Source: Aquimarina sp. U1-2 (GTDB taxonomy: Bacteria; Bacteroidota; Bacteroidia; Flavobacteriales; Flavobacteriaceae). Taken from it: a stretch of 64,000 nt of DNA. The stretch lies in the NCBI RefSeq assembly GCF_017897595.1, contig NZ_JAGKIK010000007.1:172723-236722 (forward strand), written 5' to 3'. A program made the position numbers and the translations under genes. Numbering within the stretch: the stretch's first letter is position 1; each line of letters starts with the position of its first letter. The notes under the pieces were generated by a model. The model searched no databases. It was given only the letters and a program-made list of their open reading frames with translations, and had not been told where the DNA came from. Below are positions 39,954 to 49,188 of the stretch, piece after piece.

Positions 39954-40697
39954 ATGAAGAAAATAGTTATAATACTAGCATTAATAATCCAATATATTGG
40001 ATGGTCACAAACCTACACCATAAATTACAAAAAGTTTTCTAAAAATGTAGATGGCAACCTTGAAGAAGCTGTGGCAAAATGGAAAGATGATCAAAAAACT
40101 CCAGACCACGTATTACTTTACAATAATGGTATTTCTTGGTATGGTGCTATTGATGATACCCCTATCGTAAAGCAAGACAACAAAAATAGTAGTGATCAAA
40201 AAATCTCTACGACCAGGATTGTTAACACCAGTGCTTACAAGAATCATAAAGAGAAGTTATTATATACCAACTACGGAGAGATATTCTCTAAATTTGGGGA
40301 AATAAATCCGATTAAAAAAGAGCAATTAACCTCATATGGTTGGAAAATAACAAAAGAAACCCAAATAATATCAGGCTATACTTGTCGTCAAGCCACAGCA
40401 TATAAAGAGAGTGGCGAAAAATTAGTAGCATGGTACACCGACCAAATCCCAATAAATGATGGGCCAAGTAGGTTTTGGGGATTACCCGGATTAATAGTGC
40501 AACTACAATCTGGAGATAAATTTTTCTATGTTGCCACATCTGTTAAAGAAAAAAATGAAAATATCGCAATCGCTGAACCCGAAGGGAATATTATGAACCC
40601 TGAAAAGTTTGAAGCCTATATGGCAAATATGCTAAAGCCAAGAACAATTACTAGACCAGATGGTACCGTTGTAAGAATTTCAGGAGGTAAAAACTAA
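39954..40697 (+). CDS. GLPGLI family protein, exported
   Basis: 247 residues. Signal peptide (MKKIVIILALIIQYIGWSQ). The family signature GLPGLI is exact at 176-181 (RFWGLPGLIVQL). A conserved Cys (C144) sits in SGYTCRQATAY. The family is Bacteroidota-specific with unknown biochemistry and often lies beside outer-membrane proteins, as here: a large barrel protein gene starts 99 bases later. A perfect palindrome (40731) separates the two. Confidence 0.93.
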   Translation: MKKIVIILALIIQYIGWSQTYTINYKKFSKNVDGNLEEAVAKWKDDQKTPDHVLLYNNGISWYGAIDDTPIVKQDNKNSSDQKISTTRIVNTSAYKNHKEKLLYTNYGEIFSKFGEINPIKKEQLTSYGWKITKETQIISGYTCRQATAYKESGEKLVAWYTDQIPINDGPSRFWGLPGLIVQLQSGDKFFYVATSVKEKNENIAIAEPEGNIMNPEKFEAYMANMLKPRTITRPDGTVVRISGGKN

Positions 40698-40730
40698 AAT
40701 TTTGTTTTAAATTAGAAATAAGGCTCCATT

Positions 40731-40774
40731 AAATAACTAGACTTTTTATACGCGTATAAAAAGTCTAGTTATTT
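40731..40774. promoter_or_regulatory. 44-bp perfect palindrome between GLPGLI gene and barrel-protein gene
   Basis: Arms of 22 bases (AAATAACTAGACTTTTTATA then CG) meet with no loop. It ends 22 bases before the next ATG. It could be an intrinsic terminator (T-rich flank) or an operator for the downstream gene. Confidence 0.7.
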
Positions 40775-40796
40775 TTGAAACTGCTAACTTAATTAC

Positions 40797-43445
40797 ATGC
40801 TAAGAGTTCTATTAACTTGTATGCTTTCACTAATCGCAATGCAATCTTGGTGTCAATATACAGTTACCGGAAAAATTACCAACTCTACAAACTCACAACC
40901 CATTGCTTTGGCAACTATCCAGGTAAATCTTAATAATGGTAAGTTTATTACCTATACTATTAGTAATACTCATGGAGAATACACGCTAGAATTAAAAAAC
41001 ACAGGAAATTATACAATAAAAATTACCCATATTGAATATGAGAGTGTAATTGATACTATTGAAATCAACAATACACCTAATATTTTGGATAAAAATTTTA
41101 TTCTTACAGAAAAAACAGAAACATTAGGAGAAGTATTTTTAGAATATACCCCTAAGGTGATGAAAATACAACAGGATACTATAACTTACAATCTTAAAAA
41201 GTTAACCAACGGTACCGAAAAAAACCTAAGTAACATACTGGAAAAACTACCCGGTGTAGAAATAACACCTGGAGGACAAATTGTGGTCAATGGAAAAATG
41301 GTGCAAAAACTTTTAATTGATGGCGAAGAGTTGTTTAAAAAACAACATCGTACCACCTCAGAAAGCATCACTTCAAAAATGATAGAAGGTATACGCTATC
41401 TAGATAAATATAACGATTTTGGAAATCTAGAAGGGTTCGACAACAACCTAATACGGGCTCTGGATGTCACGATCAAAGACGAATACAAAAATAGAATAAC
41501 AGGAGATGTACGGGTTGAAGGCGGTATCGCGAGCAAAGCATCTACACATTCAAATCTATATCGATTGGGAGGCAAACTCAAATTAGGTTTTATCGGCGAC
41601 TGGAATAATTTAGGTAAGCAGTCTCTTACCTCATACGAATATTCACGACTTGTACAGACCCGGGAATCAGATGATTTACATATTAATAATTTGCCAACAC
41701 AGCCACAAAACGAACAAATACCAAAGTTTTTTGATCCAACTCTAGATGTATCACAGAGAGAAAATACTTTTGGAGCTTTGAGTTTTGTTTACAAGCCATA
41801 TAAAAAACTGAAAATCTCGTTTCTAAACGTAACTAGCAATACAAATCAATCCCAGCGATTTTTGTTAACTAGAAACTTCTTTGAAAATCCCAATGCGCAA
41901 CAACAAGAATCCAGAGTAATAGAAAGTACTTTTTTTCTAAATACTACGCTGCTAGAATTAGGGTATCAACCCAATAAAAAAAGTTTTGTTAATTACATAA
42001 TTTCATATAATCCTCAGAATTCTGATGATGAATATTTTGTTGATAACAGGTCTCGACAGAGATCAAACAGCTTTTTGCAGAATATTACAAATAAAGGACA
42101 TACTATCAACCAAAAATTATCAATTACGCAAAAAATTAGACCAAAAACGATATTAACCTGGTCTGGTGTAGTAGAGACGCAAAATTCGAAAAACAATGTC
42201 GACATCCAATCGAATGAACCTTTTTTAAATCTTAATCTTGAAAATACTTTTGATGTTTTTCAATTTCAGAATCAAGAGTCAAGAGTTTATGGGTACGAGT
42301 TGCAAACTTCTACAAAATACGAAAACTCAAAACTAGAGTTTCATCAAGGAATATTTTTTTCAAAAGATACGTTCACCAATACTCTCGAAAACAATGATAC
42401 TTTTGCCAATAACATAGAAACCGATCACACCGATAGTTATTTTGGCATGCAATACAAAGGCAATGTATCTAGTAAGTTTTATTATAGCGCCAAAACACAA
42501 TATAGATATGTATCATTCAATAGATTTGACCAAACTTTTGATCGATACTTTTTTTTGCCGTCTTTCACTATTGATTATCGTTTGAATGTATCACAAAATC
42601 TAGGTTTCGAGTATGCATATGATTATCAAATACCCGGCAGCAAAGCCCTTAACAGGAATACTATAGTCAAGGATTATTTTAGACAGCAATTGTCCAGTAC
42701 TATCGATAATGACGAAATACTACCTTCACATTCTATACGAGCCAATTATTTTTATATTCATTCAAAATCGGGATCAAATTTTCTGTTATTTGGTAATTAT
42801 AATTTTGCGCCGCGGTTTTTAACCATGAATACGTTTCTGGAAAATAGCGTTATCAATTTTCAAAATATAATAGGCAAAAATCGAAACCGAGTTACCTTAG
42901 GTTCAAGAATCAAATATGCAATAAATAAACTAAACCTTTCTATTTTTGCTAATCCTACTTGGTCATTTATAGAAGAAGAAAATCAAATTAATTCACAGCA
43001 TAATATATCCAAAACCTCAAGACTTAGTTTGCTATCGGGAATTTATACTAATTTTAGAAAGGGGATTAATTTTACTACTGGATTGTCTTATGATGTACTT
43101 AACTACAATACTACCGTAAACAATATCGAAACCAAATCTTCGTCCCTTAAACCCTATTTTTACGTGAATGGTTCTTTATTTAGCCAAAAACTAACCTGGA
43201 AACTAGGAGGTGAATATGCAATTTATGAAACAGATATTGACCGCACCGAAATATTGGATATTAGGCCAGGACTTCAATTTTCAGCAAACGATCATTGGGA
43301 AATCACATTAGAAGGCAATAATATATTAAATATTAATAATGCAGAAATCACCGAAAACTTTAATGCAATAAATTATACAGAAAGCAGAATCAGTGACACG
43401 ATAGAAGGTTTTTTGGTTTTAGGGGTTCGATATCTTGTTAAGTAA
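40797..43445 (+). CDS. outer-membrane beta-barrel protein with carboxypeptidase-like N-domain
   Basis: 882 residues. Signal peptide (LLTCMLSLIAMQSWCQ), CarboxypepD_reg-like domain (about 20-105, TGKITNSTNSQPIALATIQV), a plug-like region (about 110-240, LSNILEKLPGVEITPGGQIV, VNGKMVQKLLIDGEELF) and a long barrel ending in GFLVLGVRYLV. It resembles TonB-linked receptors, but is shorter and more like the group that partners with GLPGLI proteins. Substrate unknown. It is co-directional with the GLPGLI gene. Confidence 0.88.
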   Translation: MLRVLLTCMLSLIAMQSWCQYTVTGKITNSTNSQPIALATIQVNLNNGKFITYTISNTHGEYTLELKNTGNYTIKITHIEYESVIDTIEINNTPNILDKNFILTEKTETLGEVFLEYTPKVMKIQQDTITYNLKKLTNGTEKNLSNILEKLPGVEITPGGQIVVNGKMVQKLLIDGEELFKKQHRTTSESITSKMIEGIRYLDKYNDFGNLEGFDNNLIRALDVTIKDEYKNRITGDVRVEGGIASKASTHSNLYRLGGKLKLGFIGDWNNLGKQSLTSYEYSRLVQTRESDDLHINNLPTQPQNEQIPKFFDPTLDVSQRENTFGALSFVYKPYKKLKISFLNVTSNTNQSQRFLLTRNFFENPNAQQQESRVIESTFFLNTTLLELGYQPNKKSFVNYIISYNPQNSDDEYFVDNRSRQRSNSFLQNITNKGHTINQKLSITQKIRPKTILTWSGVVETQNSKNNVDIQSNEPFLNLNLENTFDVFQFQNQESRVYGYELQTSTKYENSKLEFHQGIFFSKDTFTNTLENNDTFANNIETDHTDSYFGMQYKGNVSSKFYYSAKTQYRYVSFNRFDQTFDRYFFLPSFTIDYRLNVSQNLGFEYAYDYQIPGSKALNRNTIVKDYFRQQLSSTIDNDEILPSHSIRANYFYIHSKSGSNFLLFGNYNFAPRFLTMNTFLENSVINFQNIIGKNRNRVTLGSRIKYAINKLNLSIFANPTWSFIEEENQINSQHNISKTSRLSLLSGIYTNFRKGINFTTGLSYDVLNYNTTVNNIETKSSSLKPYFYVNGSLFSQKLTWKLGGEYAIYETDIDRTEILDIRPGLQFSANDHWEITLEGNNILNINNAEITENFNAINYTESRISDTIEGFLVLGVRYLVK

Positions 43446-43451
43446 TAAAAA

Positions 43452-44600
43452 TCAATTCTCTATAAACTCCTTCAAAACCCTTATCACATAATCAACTTCT
43501 TCTTTCGTATTATATTTTGAAAAGGAAAATCGAACAGAGGGTTTCTTTAAATCTTCGTCACAAAGAATTTCGGTAAGCACATGCGATCCTTTACTGCTTC
43601 CACTTTGGCATGCACTTCCTTTAGAACATGCAATACCATTAATGTCTAAATGAAATAACAAAATACCGGCTTTATCCTCTGGGATAGGAAGACAAACATT
43701 GATCAAAGTATATGTACAATGAGTAGGATCACATCCATTCGCATTAAATGTTACGCCTTCAATTTGAGTCTGTAACTGCGCTACAAAATAGCGTTTTATA
43801 GCTGCAACGTATTGTTGTTCCTCGGCAAGATGCTCATATGCTAATCGTAACGCTTCATCCATACCCACTATGTTATGAACACTTTCTGTTCCTGCCCTAT
43901 AGCCACGTTCTTGCTCGCCACCATAAATTAGCGGCTTAAGACCAGAATTTTTACGAATATAGGCAAAGCCCACTCCTTTTGGACCGTGAAACTTATGTGC
44001 ACTAACGGCGGTAAAGTCTACGTGAAGCTCGGCAAGGTTTACCTCTAAATGACCAATCGATTGTACCATATCACTATGAAAAAGCGCATCGTAGTCTTTG
44101 CATAAACTCCCTACGCGACGAATATCTAAAATTGTTCCGATTTCATTGTTGACATGCATTAAACTTACCAAAACCTTTTCAGTTGAGGTACTTAGTAACG
44201 ATTTCAAATGATCATAATCAATACCACCGTCTTGATGTATATTGACATAACTTACTTTTATTCCGTTATTAGCTTCGATCTCTTGCACCGTATGCAGTAC
44301 CGCATGATGCTCTATTTTTGAAGTAATGATATGTTGTACTCCCAAATCTCGCACAGCACTGTGAAGTACCAGATTATCTGCTTCTGTCCCTCCTGAAGTA
44401 AATATGATTTCTGAAGCTTTTACTCCTAAATAGTTAGCAATATTTTTTCGGGTTTGTTCTATATGATTTTTTGCAGAACGACCATAGCCATGGATAGAAG
44501 ATGGGTTTCCAAAATCTTCTTCAAGAACCGATATCATTCTGGTAATTACTTCAGGTCGAACACTGGTCGTAGCGGCATTATCAAAATATACCTTTTGCAT
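43452..44600 (-). CDS. cysteine desulfurase
   Basis: 382 residues from ATG 44600 (MQKVYFDNAATTSVRPEV); a Met three codons earlier (44609) is less likely. PLP lysine in SAHKFHGPKG (about 203) and active cysteine in CSKGSACQSG (about 331). The sequence is of the IscS/NifS group. It takes sulfur from cysteine for Fe-S cluster or tRNA thiolation. No scaffold protein gene lies next to it. It converges on the barrel-protein gene with only six bases between them. Confidence 0.93.
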   Translation of the reverse strand: MQKVYFDNAATTSVRPEVITRMISVLEEDFGNPSSIHGYGRSAKNHIEQTRKNIANYLGVKASEIIFTSGGTEADNLVLHSAVRDLGVQHIITSKIEHHAVLHTVQEIEANNGIKVSYVNIHQDGGIDYDHLKSLLSTSTEKVLVSLMHVNNEIGTILDIRRVGSLCKDYDALFHSDMVQSIGHLEVNLAELHVDFTAVSAHKFHGPKGVGFAYIRKNSGLKPLIYGGEQERGYRAGTESVHNIVGMDEALRLAYEHLAEEQQYVAAIKRYFVAQLQTQIEGVTFNANGCDPTHCTYTLINVCLPIPEDKAGILLFHLDINGIACSKGSACQSGSSKGSHVLTEILCDEDLKKPSVRFSFSKYNTKEEVDYVIRVLKEFIEN

Positions 44601-44679
44601 AGCACACAAACATTTAATTCTACAAGTGATAAATTTTACACGCTATAAATTTGCATTTGAAATAGCGTAGATCTTAAGA

Positions 44680-44788
44680 AGTAGTAAACTACCTTGGGGC
44701 AAGCCCACGAGGCATTCGTTGGAAACAATTTTTCAATTTCGAGGCAATCCTCGGGGTAGTATACCTTTTGGGCAGTGCCAATAAACGA
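44680..44788. repeat. dispersed repeat B, long copy
   Basis: AGTAAACTACCTTGGGGCAA, CCCACGAGGCATTCGTTGG and CCTCGGGGTAGTATACC segments. The left half recurs at 51791, the right half at 28630. It fills the middle of the 414-base gap between the cysteine desulfurase and the first lipoprotein. Confidence 0.6.
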
Positions 44789-45014
44789 ACCGGTTTAAAC
44801 TTCATAATCTTTGCAATATTCGTAATTTTTATTCTCATTTTACGCTTCTTAACAAAATTATTGTAAGTGCTATGCGTTATAATCTTTCAATTCGGTTATT
44901 TTTGTCCATTAATAAAAACATATGATCTAGCAACTTTCTCTTAGATGTAGCGTCTTTAAGAAAAGGTAAAAAACTAATCGAATAGTAATCTTAAACAGTA
45001 TTAAATACAATCTC

Positions 45015-45935
45015 GTGAAACACTTATGGCTGATTCTTTTTTTTGCAACCCTTGTTGGTTGTGATGACGGTGACATTATTATTACAAGTTTTGAATTCGA
45101 AGATGCCACTTTAGAAGTTTGTGATGGAGCATTGGAGAATGAATTTGTTTTCTTCAAAATTAATGCTGCCAATAACGAAGCCATATCCTTCAATTTTATA
45201 AACGATGTTTATAACGATACTATTGTAACCGAAACACCTATCGTTATAGATTTGAGCGAAAATGCCGGAACTTTGATCTATAGACAGCTTAATACTTCAA
45301 TCACAAATGACTATTACTGTTCTAACATTCCGCCTAGCGATATCATAGTGACCGAAGAATTGAGAGCCGTTTCGGGAATTGCAGAAATAAATGTACGTAT
45401 TGCAGTAGAAGATGATCAAGATGGTATTCTGGCAGAAGAGGAAGATTTAAACGGTAACGGCAATTTGGATGACGATGATACCGATGGCGATGGGATCCCC
45501 AACTATAAAGATCAGGATGATGATAATGACAATGTGCTTACCAGTGTAGAATTGGGTAGCGATTTTTTGGAAAACGGTAATCTTCTCGACACAGATGGAG
45601 ACGGAATTCCAGACTATTTGGACGAAGATGATGATAACGACGGTACGCCAACAATTAATGAAGATCTGGACAACGATGGTAATCCTAGAAATGATAATAC
45701 TGACGCTGCAGAAGATAATTTATTTAATTACCTGGATCCTGATACCTCTGAAAGTAATGAAAATGCAACAATTGATATTGATAATACAACGGTACTTTCA
45801 ACCTATCGAACCACAGTTGATGTTACTAATATTACTTTTGATGGTAATAATGAAAACTTTGATGATAACAATTTCTCTTTTGGCTTTATAGATATTCAAC
45901 AAACTAGAAATTTAATTATTTCAAATGAAGAATGA
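45015..45935 (+). CDS. lipoprotein with thrombospondin type-3 calcium repeats
   Basis: 306 residues from a GTG start. Lipoprotein signal [14 protein letters not shown] beta-rich N-part (about 20-135) is followed by Asp-rich calcium-binding repeats [19 protein letters not shown] and [18 protein letters not shown] (about 150-210). The next gene is a paralogue of the N-part without the calcium repeats. Likely surface-exposed. No known enzymatic domain. Confidence 0.78.
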   Translation: MKHLWLILFFATLVGCDDGDIIITSFEFEDATLEVCDGALENEFVFFKINAANNEAISFNFINDVYNDTIVTETPIVIDLSENAGTLIYRQLNTSITNDYYCSNIPPSDIIVTEELRAVSGIAEINVRIAVEDDQDGILAEEEDLNGNGNLDDDDTDGDGIPNYKDQDDDNDNVLTSVELGSDFLENGNLLDTDGDGIPDYLDEDDDNDGTPTINEDLDNDGNPRNDNTDAAEDNLFNYLDPDTSESNENATIDIDNTTVLSTYRTTVDVTNITFDGNNENFDDNNFSFGFIDIQQTRNLIISNEE

Positions 45936-46000
45936 TGAGGCGTGCTATACAAATCATGTAAATAGCAACTAAAGATTCTTAATAGCGAATTCTATTCAAA

Positions 46001-46528
46001 ATGAATATGCAATACAAAAAACAAATGAACGATAAATTTGTATATATACTCTTACTTCTTTGGATGACCAGTTGTAGCGAGGGAGATATTATAGAAGACG
46101 ATATTAATTTTGAAGCGACTTTAGAAGACTGCGCTATTGATACCAATTTTGTTATTTTTAAGGTAAGTACCGACGGAAATGAAACTATTTCTTTAAACTT
46201 TGCAAGTACTAACTTTGATCTGGACAATCCGCCAGAAGATAATGCGAACCAAACACTAGAACTTAATACTACTAATAATCTCATATATCGGCAATTTGAT
46301 AATTCGATTGATGCCGAAGCTTACTTTTGTTCAAGTATACCACCTGGAAATATACGTGTTATTAGAGAATTGATTAGTACAAACGGAACTGCTACTATCT
46401 CCTATACTACAGAAAATAATGTTACCACCAGAAGCGTGGTTTTTTCTAATGTTACTTTTTTGGGTACAGATGTAGAAATACGACAAGAGCTTTTTGAACT
46501 GGGATCTTATACTTTACCTACACCATAA
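46001..46528 (+). CDS. lipoprotein, paralogue of upstream gene without calcium repeats
   Basis: 175 residues (a second ATG at 46025 gives a more standard lipoprotein signal, MNDKFVYILLLLWMTSC). Shared positions with the upstream gene: C..GDII, EATLE.C, LIYRQ..NSI, YFCSSIPPGNI against [11 protein letters not shown]. The region that in the neighbour holds the calcium repeats is absent. Probably arose by tandem duplication. Unknown function. Confidence 0.7.
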   Translation: MNMQYKKQMNDKFVYILLLLWMTSCSEGDIIEDDINFEATLEDCAIDTNFVIFKVSTDGNETISLNFASTNFDLDNPPEDNANQTLELNTTNNLIYRQFDNSIDAEAYFCSSIPPGNIRVIRELISTNGTATISYTTENNVTTRSVVFSNVTFLGTDVEIRQELFELGSYTLPTP

Positions 46529-46532
46529 ACTA

Positions 46533-47093
46533 CTACGGCTTTGGATTTTGAATGATATACACCTCCATGGCGCCCATGCCGTACTTCTTATAATCAGCAT
46601 CGCTTATACGCACATTATCATATCGCCTGAATAAATAAGCAAGTTCCTCTTTAAGCACCCCTTGCCCTACACCATGAATAAATACAATCTTCGGGATTCG
46701 TTTATCGATAGCAAATTCTAATCGTCTTTGTGCAGTGTCTACTTGCAATGTAACCATCTCATGATTTGTCATTCCTTTTGTAGATGCAACCAATTTGTGA
46801 ATGTGCAAATCCACTTCCATGGGAGGAAGGTGTCGTTCTTTAGGTTTAACAGCCGCTCTTTTGGGCTTTTTTCGAAAAATTTCTTTTTCATGAACACTTT
46901 TTTGAACCTCTTCAAAAGAAGGCATGAGCATTTCGTCAGCTCCAATCTTAACAAGCTCTGTAGTCAAAAAAACAACCTCAAAACCATCATCGGTTAGTAT
47001 AGTAACTTCATTGGCATGTACCGCGATAACCTTACCTGAAATAGGTTCATCTACGACTGATACAAGATCTCCTTTTTTAATCATTGCTATCAT
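46533..47093 (-). CDS. DUF2027/Smr domain protein
   Basis: 186 residues. N-terminal SH3-like half (IKKGDLVSVVDEPISGKVIA) of the DUF2027 type, a basic linker, and an Smr domain with VDLHIHKL and FIHGVGQGVLKEEL. Smr domains nick DNA or RNA; LHIHKL lacks the usual LDLHG wording, but the HGxGxG loop is intact. Its start overlaps the stop of the small membrane protein upstream by 17 bases. Confidence 0.85.
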   Translation of the reverse strand: MIAMIKKGDLVSVVDEPISGKVIAVHANEVTILTDDGFEVVFLTTELVKIGADEMLMPSFEEVQKSVHEKEIFRKKPKRAAVKPKERHLPPMEVDLHIHKLVASTKGMTNHEMVTLQVDTAQRRLEFAIDKRIPKIVFIHGVGQGVLKEELAYLFRRYDNVRISDADYKKYGMGAMEVYIIQNPKP

Positions 47094-47295
47094 GTTTAGG
47101 ATTTCTTGAAGCTTCTTTTTCTGAAGTAGAAGTTAACTTCGAATTCACGAGATACAAACCCAACATTAGTGCTACTATTCCTAAACTTTGTAAGTAATAG
47201 TTTTTGGTTGTTGAAGCTATTTCAAAAATAAGAGCAATACTACCTGAAACGACTAAAAGTAGACTTGCAACCTTCTTAAGTATATTAAAATCCAT
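47077..47295 (-). CDS. small two-helix membrane protein
   Basis: 72 residues with two transmembrane segments (about 8-25 and 33-50) and a polar C-tail (TSTSEKEASRNPKHDSND). No recognised family. Its 3' end overlaps the Smr gene, so the two are translationally coupled. Confidence 0.6.
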   Translation of the reverse strand: MDFNILKKVASLLLVVSGSIALIFEIASTTKNYYLQSLGIVALMLGLYLVNSKLTSTSEKEASRNPKHDSND

Positions 47296-47741
47296 AATAG
47301 TACAAAAATATCAAACGAATTGAATTAAACTCTACTTATCCCTGTTTATGTAGTAAAATTTCTTTATGAGATCTGAAAACACACCACAAAGCATTGCTTT
47401 TGACGAGACGTAACCTTGGAAGTGTTTTCTAATACCAAATCTGCTGTAATAGATTTTCTTGTCATATAAATTTGATAGTTAACTTATAGATTTTCAAAAA
47501 CTAAGATTTATTTATGGCGTTTCTAGAGAGATTAAAAGGTTATTTCTAAGTACATTACTTAGGTCTCAACTCCGCTTGACTAGGCAGACAAAGTCAAGGA
47601 ATACTATTCAACAAAATACTGATCGAACTCAGGTTAATACATGAAACATGCTAAATTTTTCTAATGCCAGATTTTTCGACTCTTAACAAAAAAAATAACT
47701 TTATTATGTATATTGCAAATACTAATCAATAAAAGTTTCTT
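47296..47741. other. gap between the small membrane gene and DUF2752
   Basis: 446 bases with no ORF. An F-type repeat half (AGGTCTCAACTCCGCTTGAC, 47561-47580) is present; otherwise nothing recognisable. Confidence 0.45.
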
Positions 47742-48026
47742 TTGGAAAAGTACATGCTTCCTTGTGTAAACAAGAAAATTTTTGGCGTAGATTGTCTAGG
47801 TTGTGGCATGCAAAGGTCAATTTCACTTTTGTTTCAAGGAGAATTTCAACAAGCTTTTTTTATGTATCCTGCAATATACCCTATTATAGTATTGCTCTTA
47901 TTTTTGGGGTGTAACACTTTTATAAAATTCAAGCATGAGTTTATAATCAAAACTAGCCTTATCGTTGTATGTGTGCTTACAATTATCATTGGCTATATGA
48001 TTAAAATGAAATTTATTTTTAACTAA
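47742..48026 (+). CDS. DUF2752 membrane protein
   Basis: 94 residues from TTG 47742 (MEKYMLPCVNKK); ATG 47754 is the alternative but would cut the leading residues. CxxCGMQRS with a downstream GEFQQAFFMYPA is the DUF2752 signature. Two transmembrane helices follow. Function unknown. A CCC-motif membrane gene starts 16 bases after its stop, a pairing I know from other Bacteroidota. Confidence 0.82.
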   Translation: MEKYMLPCVNKKIFGVDCLGCGMQRSISLLFQGEFQQAFFMYPAIYPIIVLLLFLGCNTFIKFKHEFIIKTSLIVVCVLTIIIGYMIKMKFIFN

Positions 48027-48042
48027 TCAATTAAAATTAATT

Positions 48043-48366
48043 ATGGAAAAACAAACATTACCCAATTCAACCCTAATTCTAGTTTTTGGTATACTATCTA
48101 TATTAGGATGTTGTTGCTATGGTATTTTAGGGATCATTTTTGCTATTGTAGCTATTGTTCTTGCTAAAAAAGCAACTGCTTTATATACAGAAAATCCCGA
48201 ATTATATGAGGGACATAATAACGTAAAAACAGGTAGAATATTAGCCATTATAGGTTTAGTATTAAGTATTGTTTATTTGATCTATGTGATTTTTATATTT
48301 GCAACCGTAGGATTTGAAGGATATCAAGAAATGATCGAAGAATTTAGAAGATCTGCAGGCGCATAA
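48043..48366 (+). CDS. CCC-motif membrane protein
   Basis: 107 residues, two hydrophobic segments. The three consecutive cysteines in ILGCCCYGILG (about 22-24) give the family its name; the second segment is RILAIIGLVLSIVYLIYVIF. Related in layout to DUF4190. It is in an operon with DUF2752 and ends at a bidirectional terminator shared with the rhodopsin gene. Confidence 0.82.
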   Translation: MEKQTLPNSTLILVFGILSILGCCCYGILGIIFAIVAIVLAKKATALYTENPELYEGHNNVKTGRILAIIGLVLSIVYLIYVIFIFATVGFEGYQEMIEEFRRSAGA

Positions 48367-48379
48367 AACTATAGTAATA

Positions 48380-48411
48380 GAAAAAAACCTGCTTTGAAGC
48401 AGGTTTTTTTC
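48380..48411. terminator. bidirectional intrinsic terminator
   Basis: AAAAAAACCTGCTT-TG-AAGCAGGTTTTTTT, a perfect stem with A and T tails on both sides, between the convergent CCC-motif gene and proteorhodopsin gene. Confidence 0.85.
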
Positions 48412-48420
48412 TAACTAAAA

Positions 48421-49158
48421 CTAAGCGCTAACCGACTTTTGGGAAGCCGTAACAGCTAAATTATATACTACTAAACCGAAACCGATTTTATTAACGGCGT
48501 CTCCAATATTATACACCACATCCATAGCAAGACCATCAAAAATTCCATCATACCAGCCTGGAGTTCCTGCCATATATCCTATCGGGTATATAGCCCATCC
48601 TACTAATACGAACCAACATAATGTTTTATGAGCGGTAAGAACGGCTCCACCTGCTTCTTCTGCCAGTTTTTTCGCTTTTCCGAGCCAGATGTCATAAACA
48701 ATGATAAAGTAAGCGATTCCAGAGATAAGACCCCATAACCAGGCTTGATCTCTATATACTGCTTCGCCAAAATAACCTGTCACTAACATGATGACAGATA
48801 AAACAATTAAACGCCACATCAACGATTTTTTCGCACCGGCAACTTTCAAAATAAGGAAAAATTCAACACACATTAACGGGACAGTAAGTATCCAATCGAC
48901 ATATCTAAAAAACGTGGGAGAACTACCATTTGCATACCAATAGTCACGCATGTACCAATAATGTACGGCAGCAATAAATGTAATTAATCCAGAAATAAGA
49001 ATTGATGTTCTCCATTTTTTATCGAAACTATTCATTGAGAAGAAAAAAAATACAGAAGCGGCCATCATAGCCATACAACCTACAAAAAATGTGAAACCTA
49101 CATAATCGTCTGTAGCAATTTCAGGGGTTGCAGCAATTGTCAGTAAAAAATTTTTCAT
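48421..49158 (-). CDS. proteorhodopsin, proton-pumping type
   Basis: 245 residues, seven transmembrane helices. The carboxylates for proton pumping are present: D88 (acceptor), T92 and E99 (donor) in RYVDWILTVPLMCVE, the DTE motif. H66 is placed to pair with D88. The Schiff-base lysine is K224 (GDAVNKIGF). M96 lies where proteorhodopsin has its tuning residue (Leu green, Gln blue), which predicts green absorption. Retinal for it should come from Blh, encoded divergently. Light would drive protons out of the cell. Confidence 0.95.
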   Translation of the reverse strand: MKNFLLTIAATPEIATDDYVGFTFFVGCMAMMAASVFFFFSMNSFDKKWRTSILISGLITFIAAVHYWYMRDYWYANGSSPTFFRYVDWILTVPLMCVEFFLILKVAGAKKSLMWRLIVLSVIMLVTGYFGEAVYRDQAWLWGLISGIAYFIIVYDIWLGKAKKLAEEAGGAVLTAHKTLCWFVLVGWAIYPIGYMAGTPGWYDGIFDGLAMDVVYNIGDAVNKIGFGLVVYNLAVTASQKSVSA

Positions 49159-49166
49159 AACATTTA

Positions 49167-49174
49167 TAATTTTG
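49167..49174 (+). promoter_or_regulatory. TAnnTTTG -7 box for blh
   Basis: TAATTTTG on the plus strand, 32 bases before the first blh ATG. Lies within 14 bases of the opposite-strand rhodopsin box, so the two promoters overlap. Confidence 0.5.
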
Positions 49175-49180
49175 TTTAAT

Positions 49181-49188
49181 CAAATTTA
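49181..49188 (-). promoter_or_regulatory. TAnnTTTG -7 box for proteorhodopsin
   Basis: TAAATTTG on the minus strand, an exact consensus, 22 bases before the rhodopsin start codon. Only 6 bases separate it from the blh box. Confidence 0.55.

Noticed and set aside
45595..45891. 98-residue plus-strand frame in the calcium-repeat region
   Set aside because: It is a frame shadow of the Asp-rich lipoprotein repeats and has low-complexity Ile/Met/Thr content.
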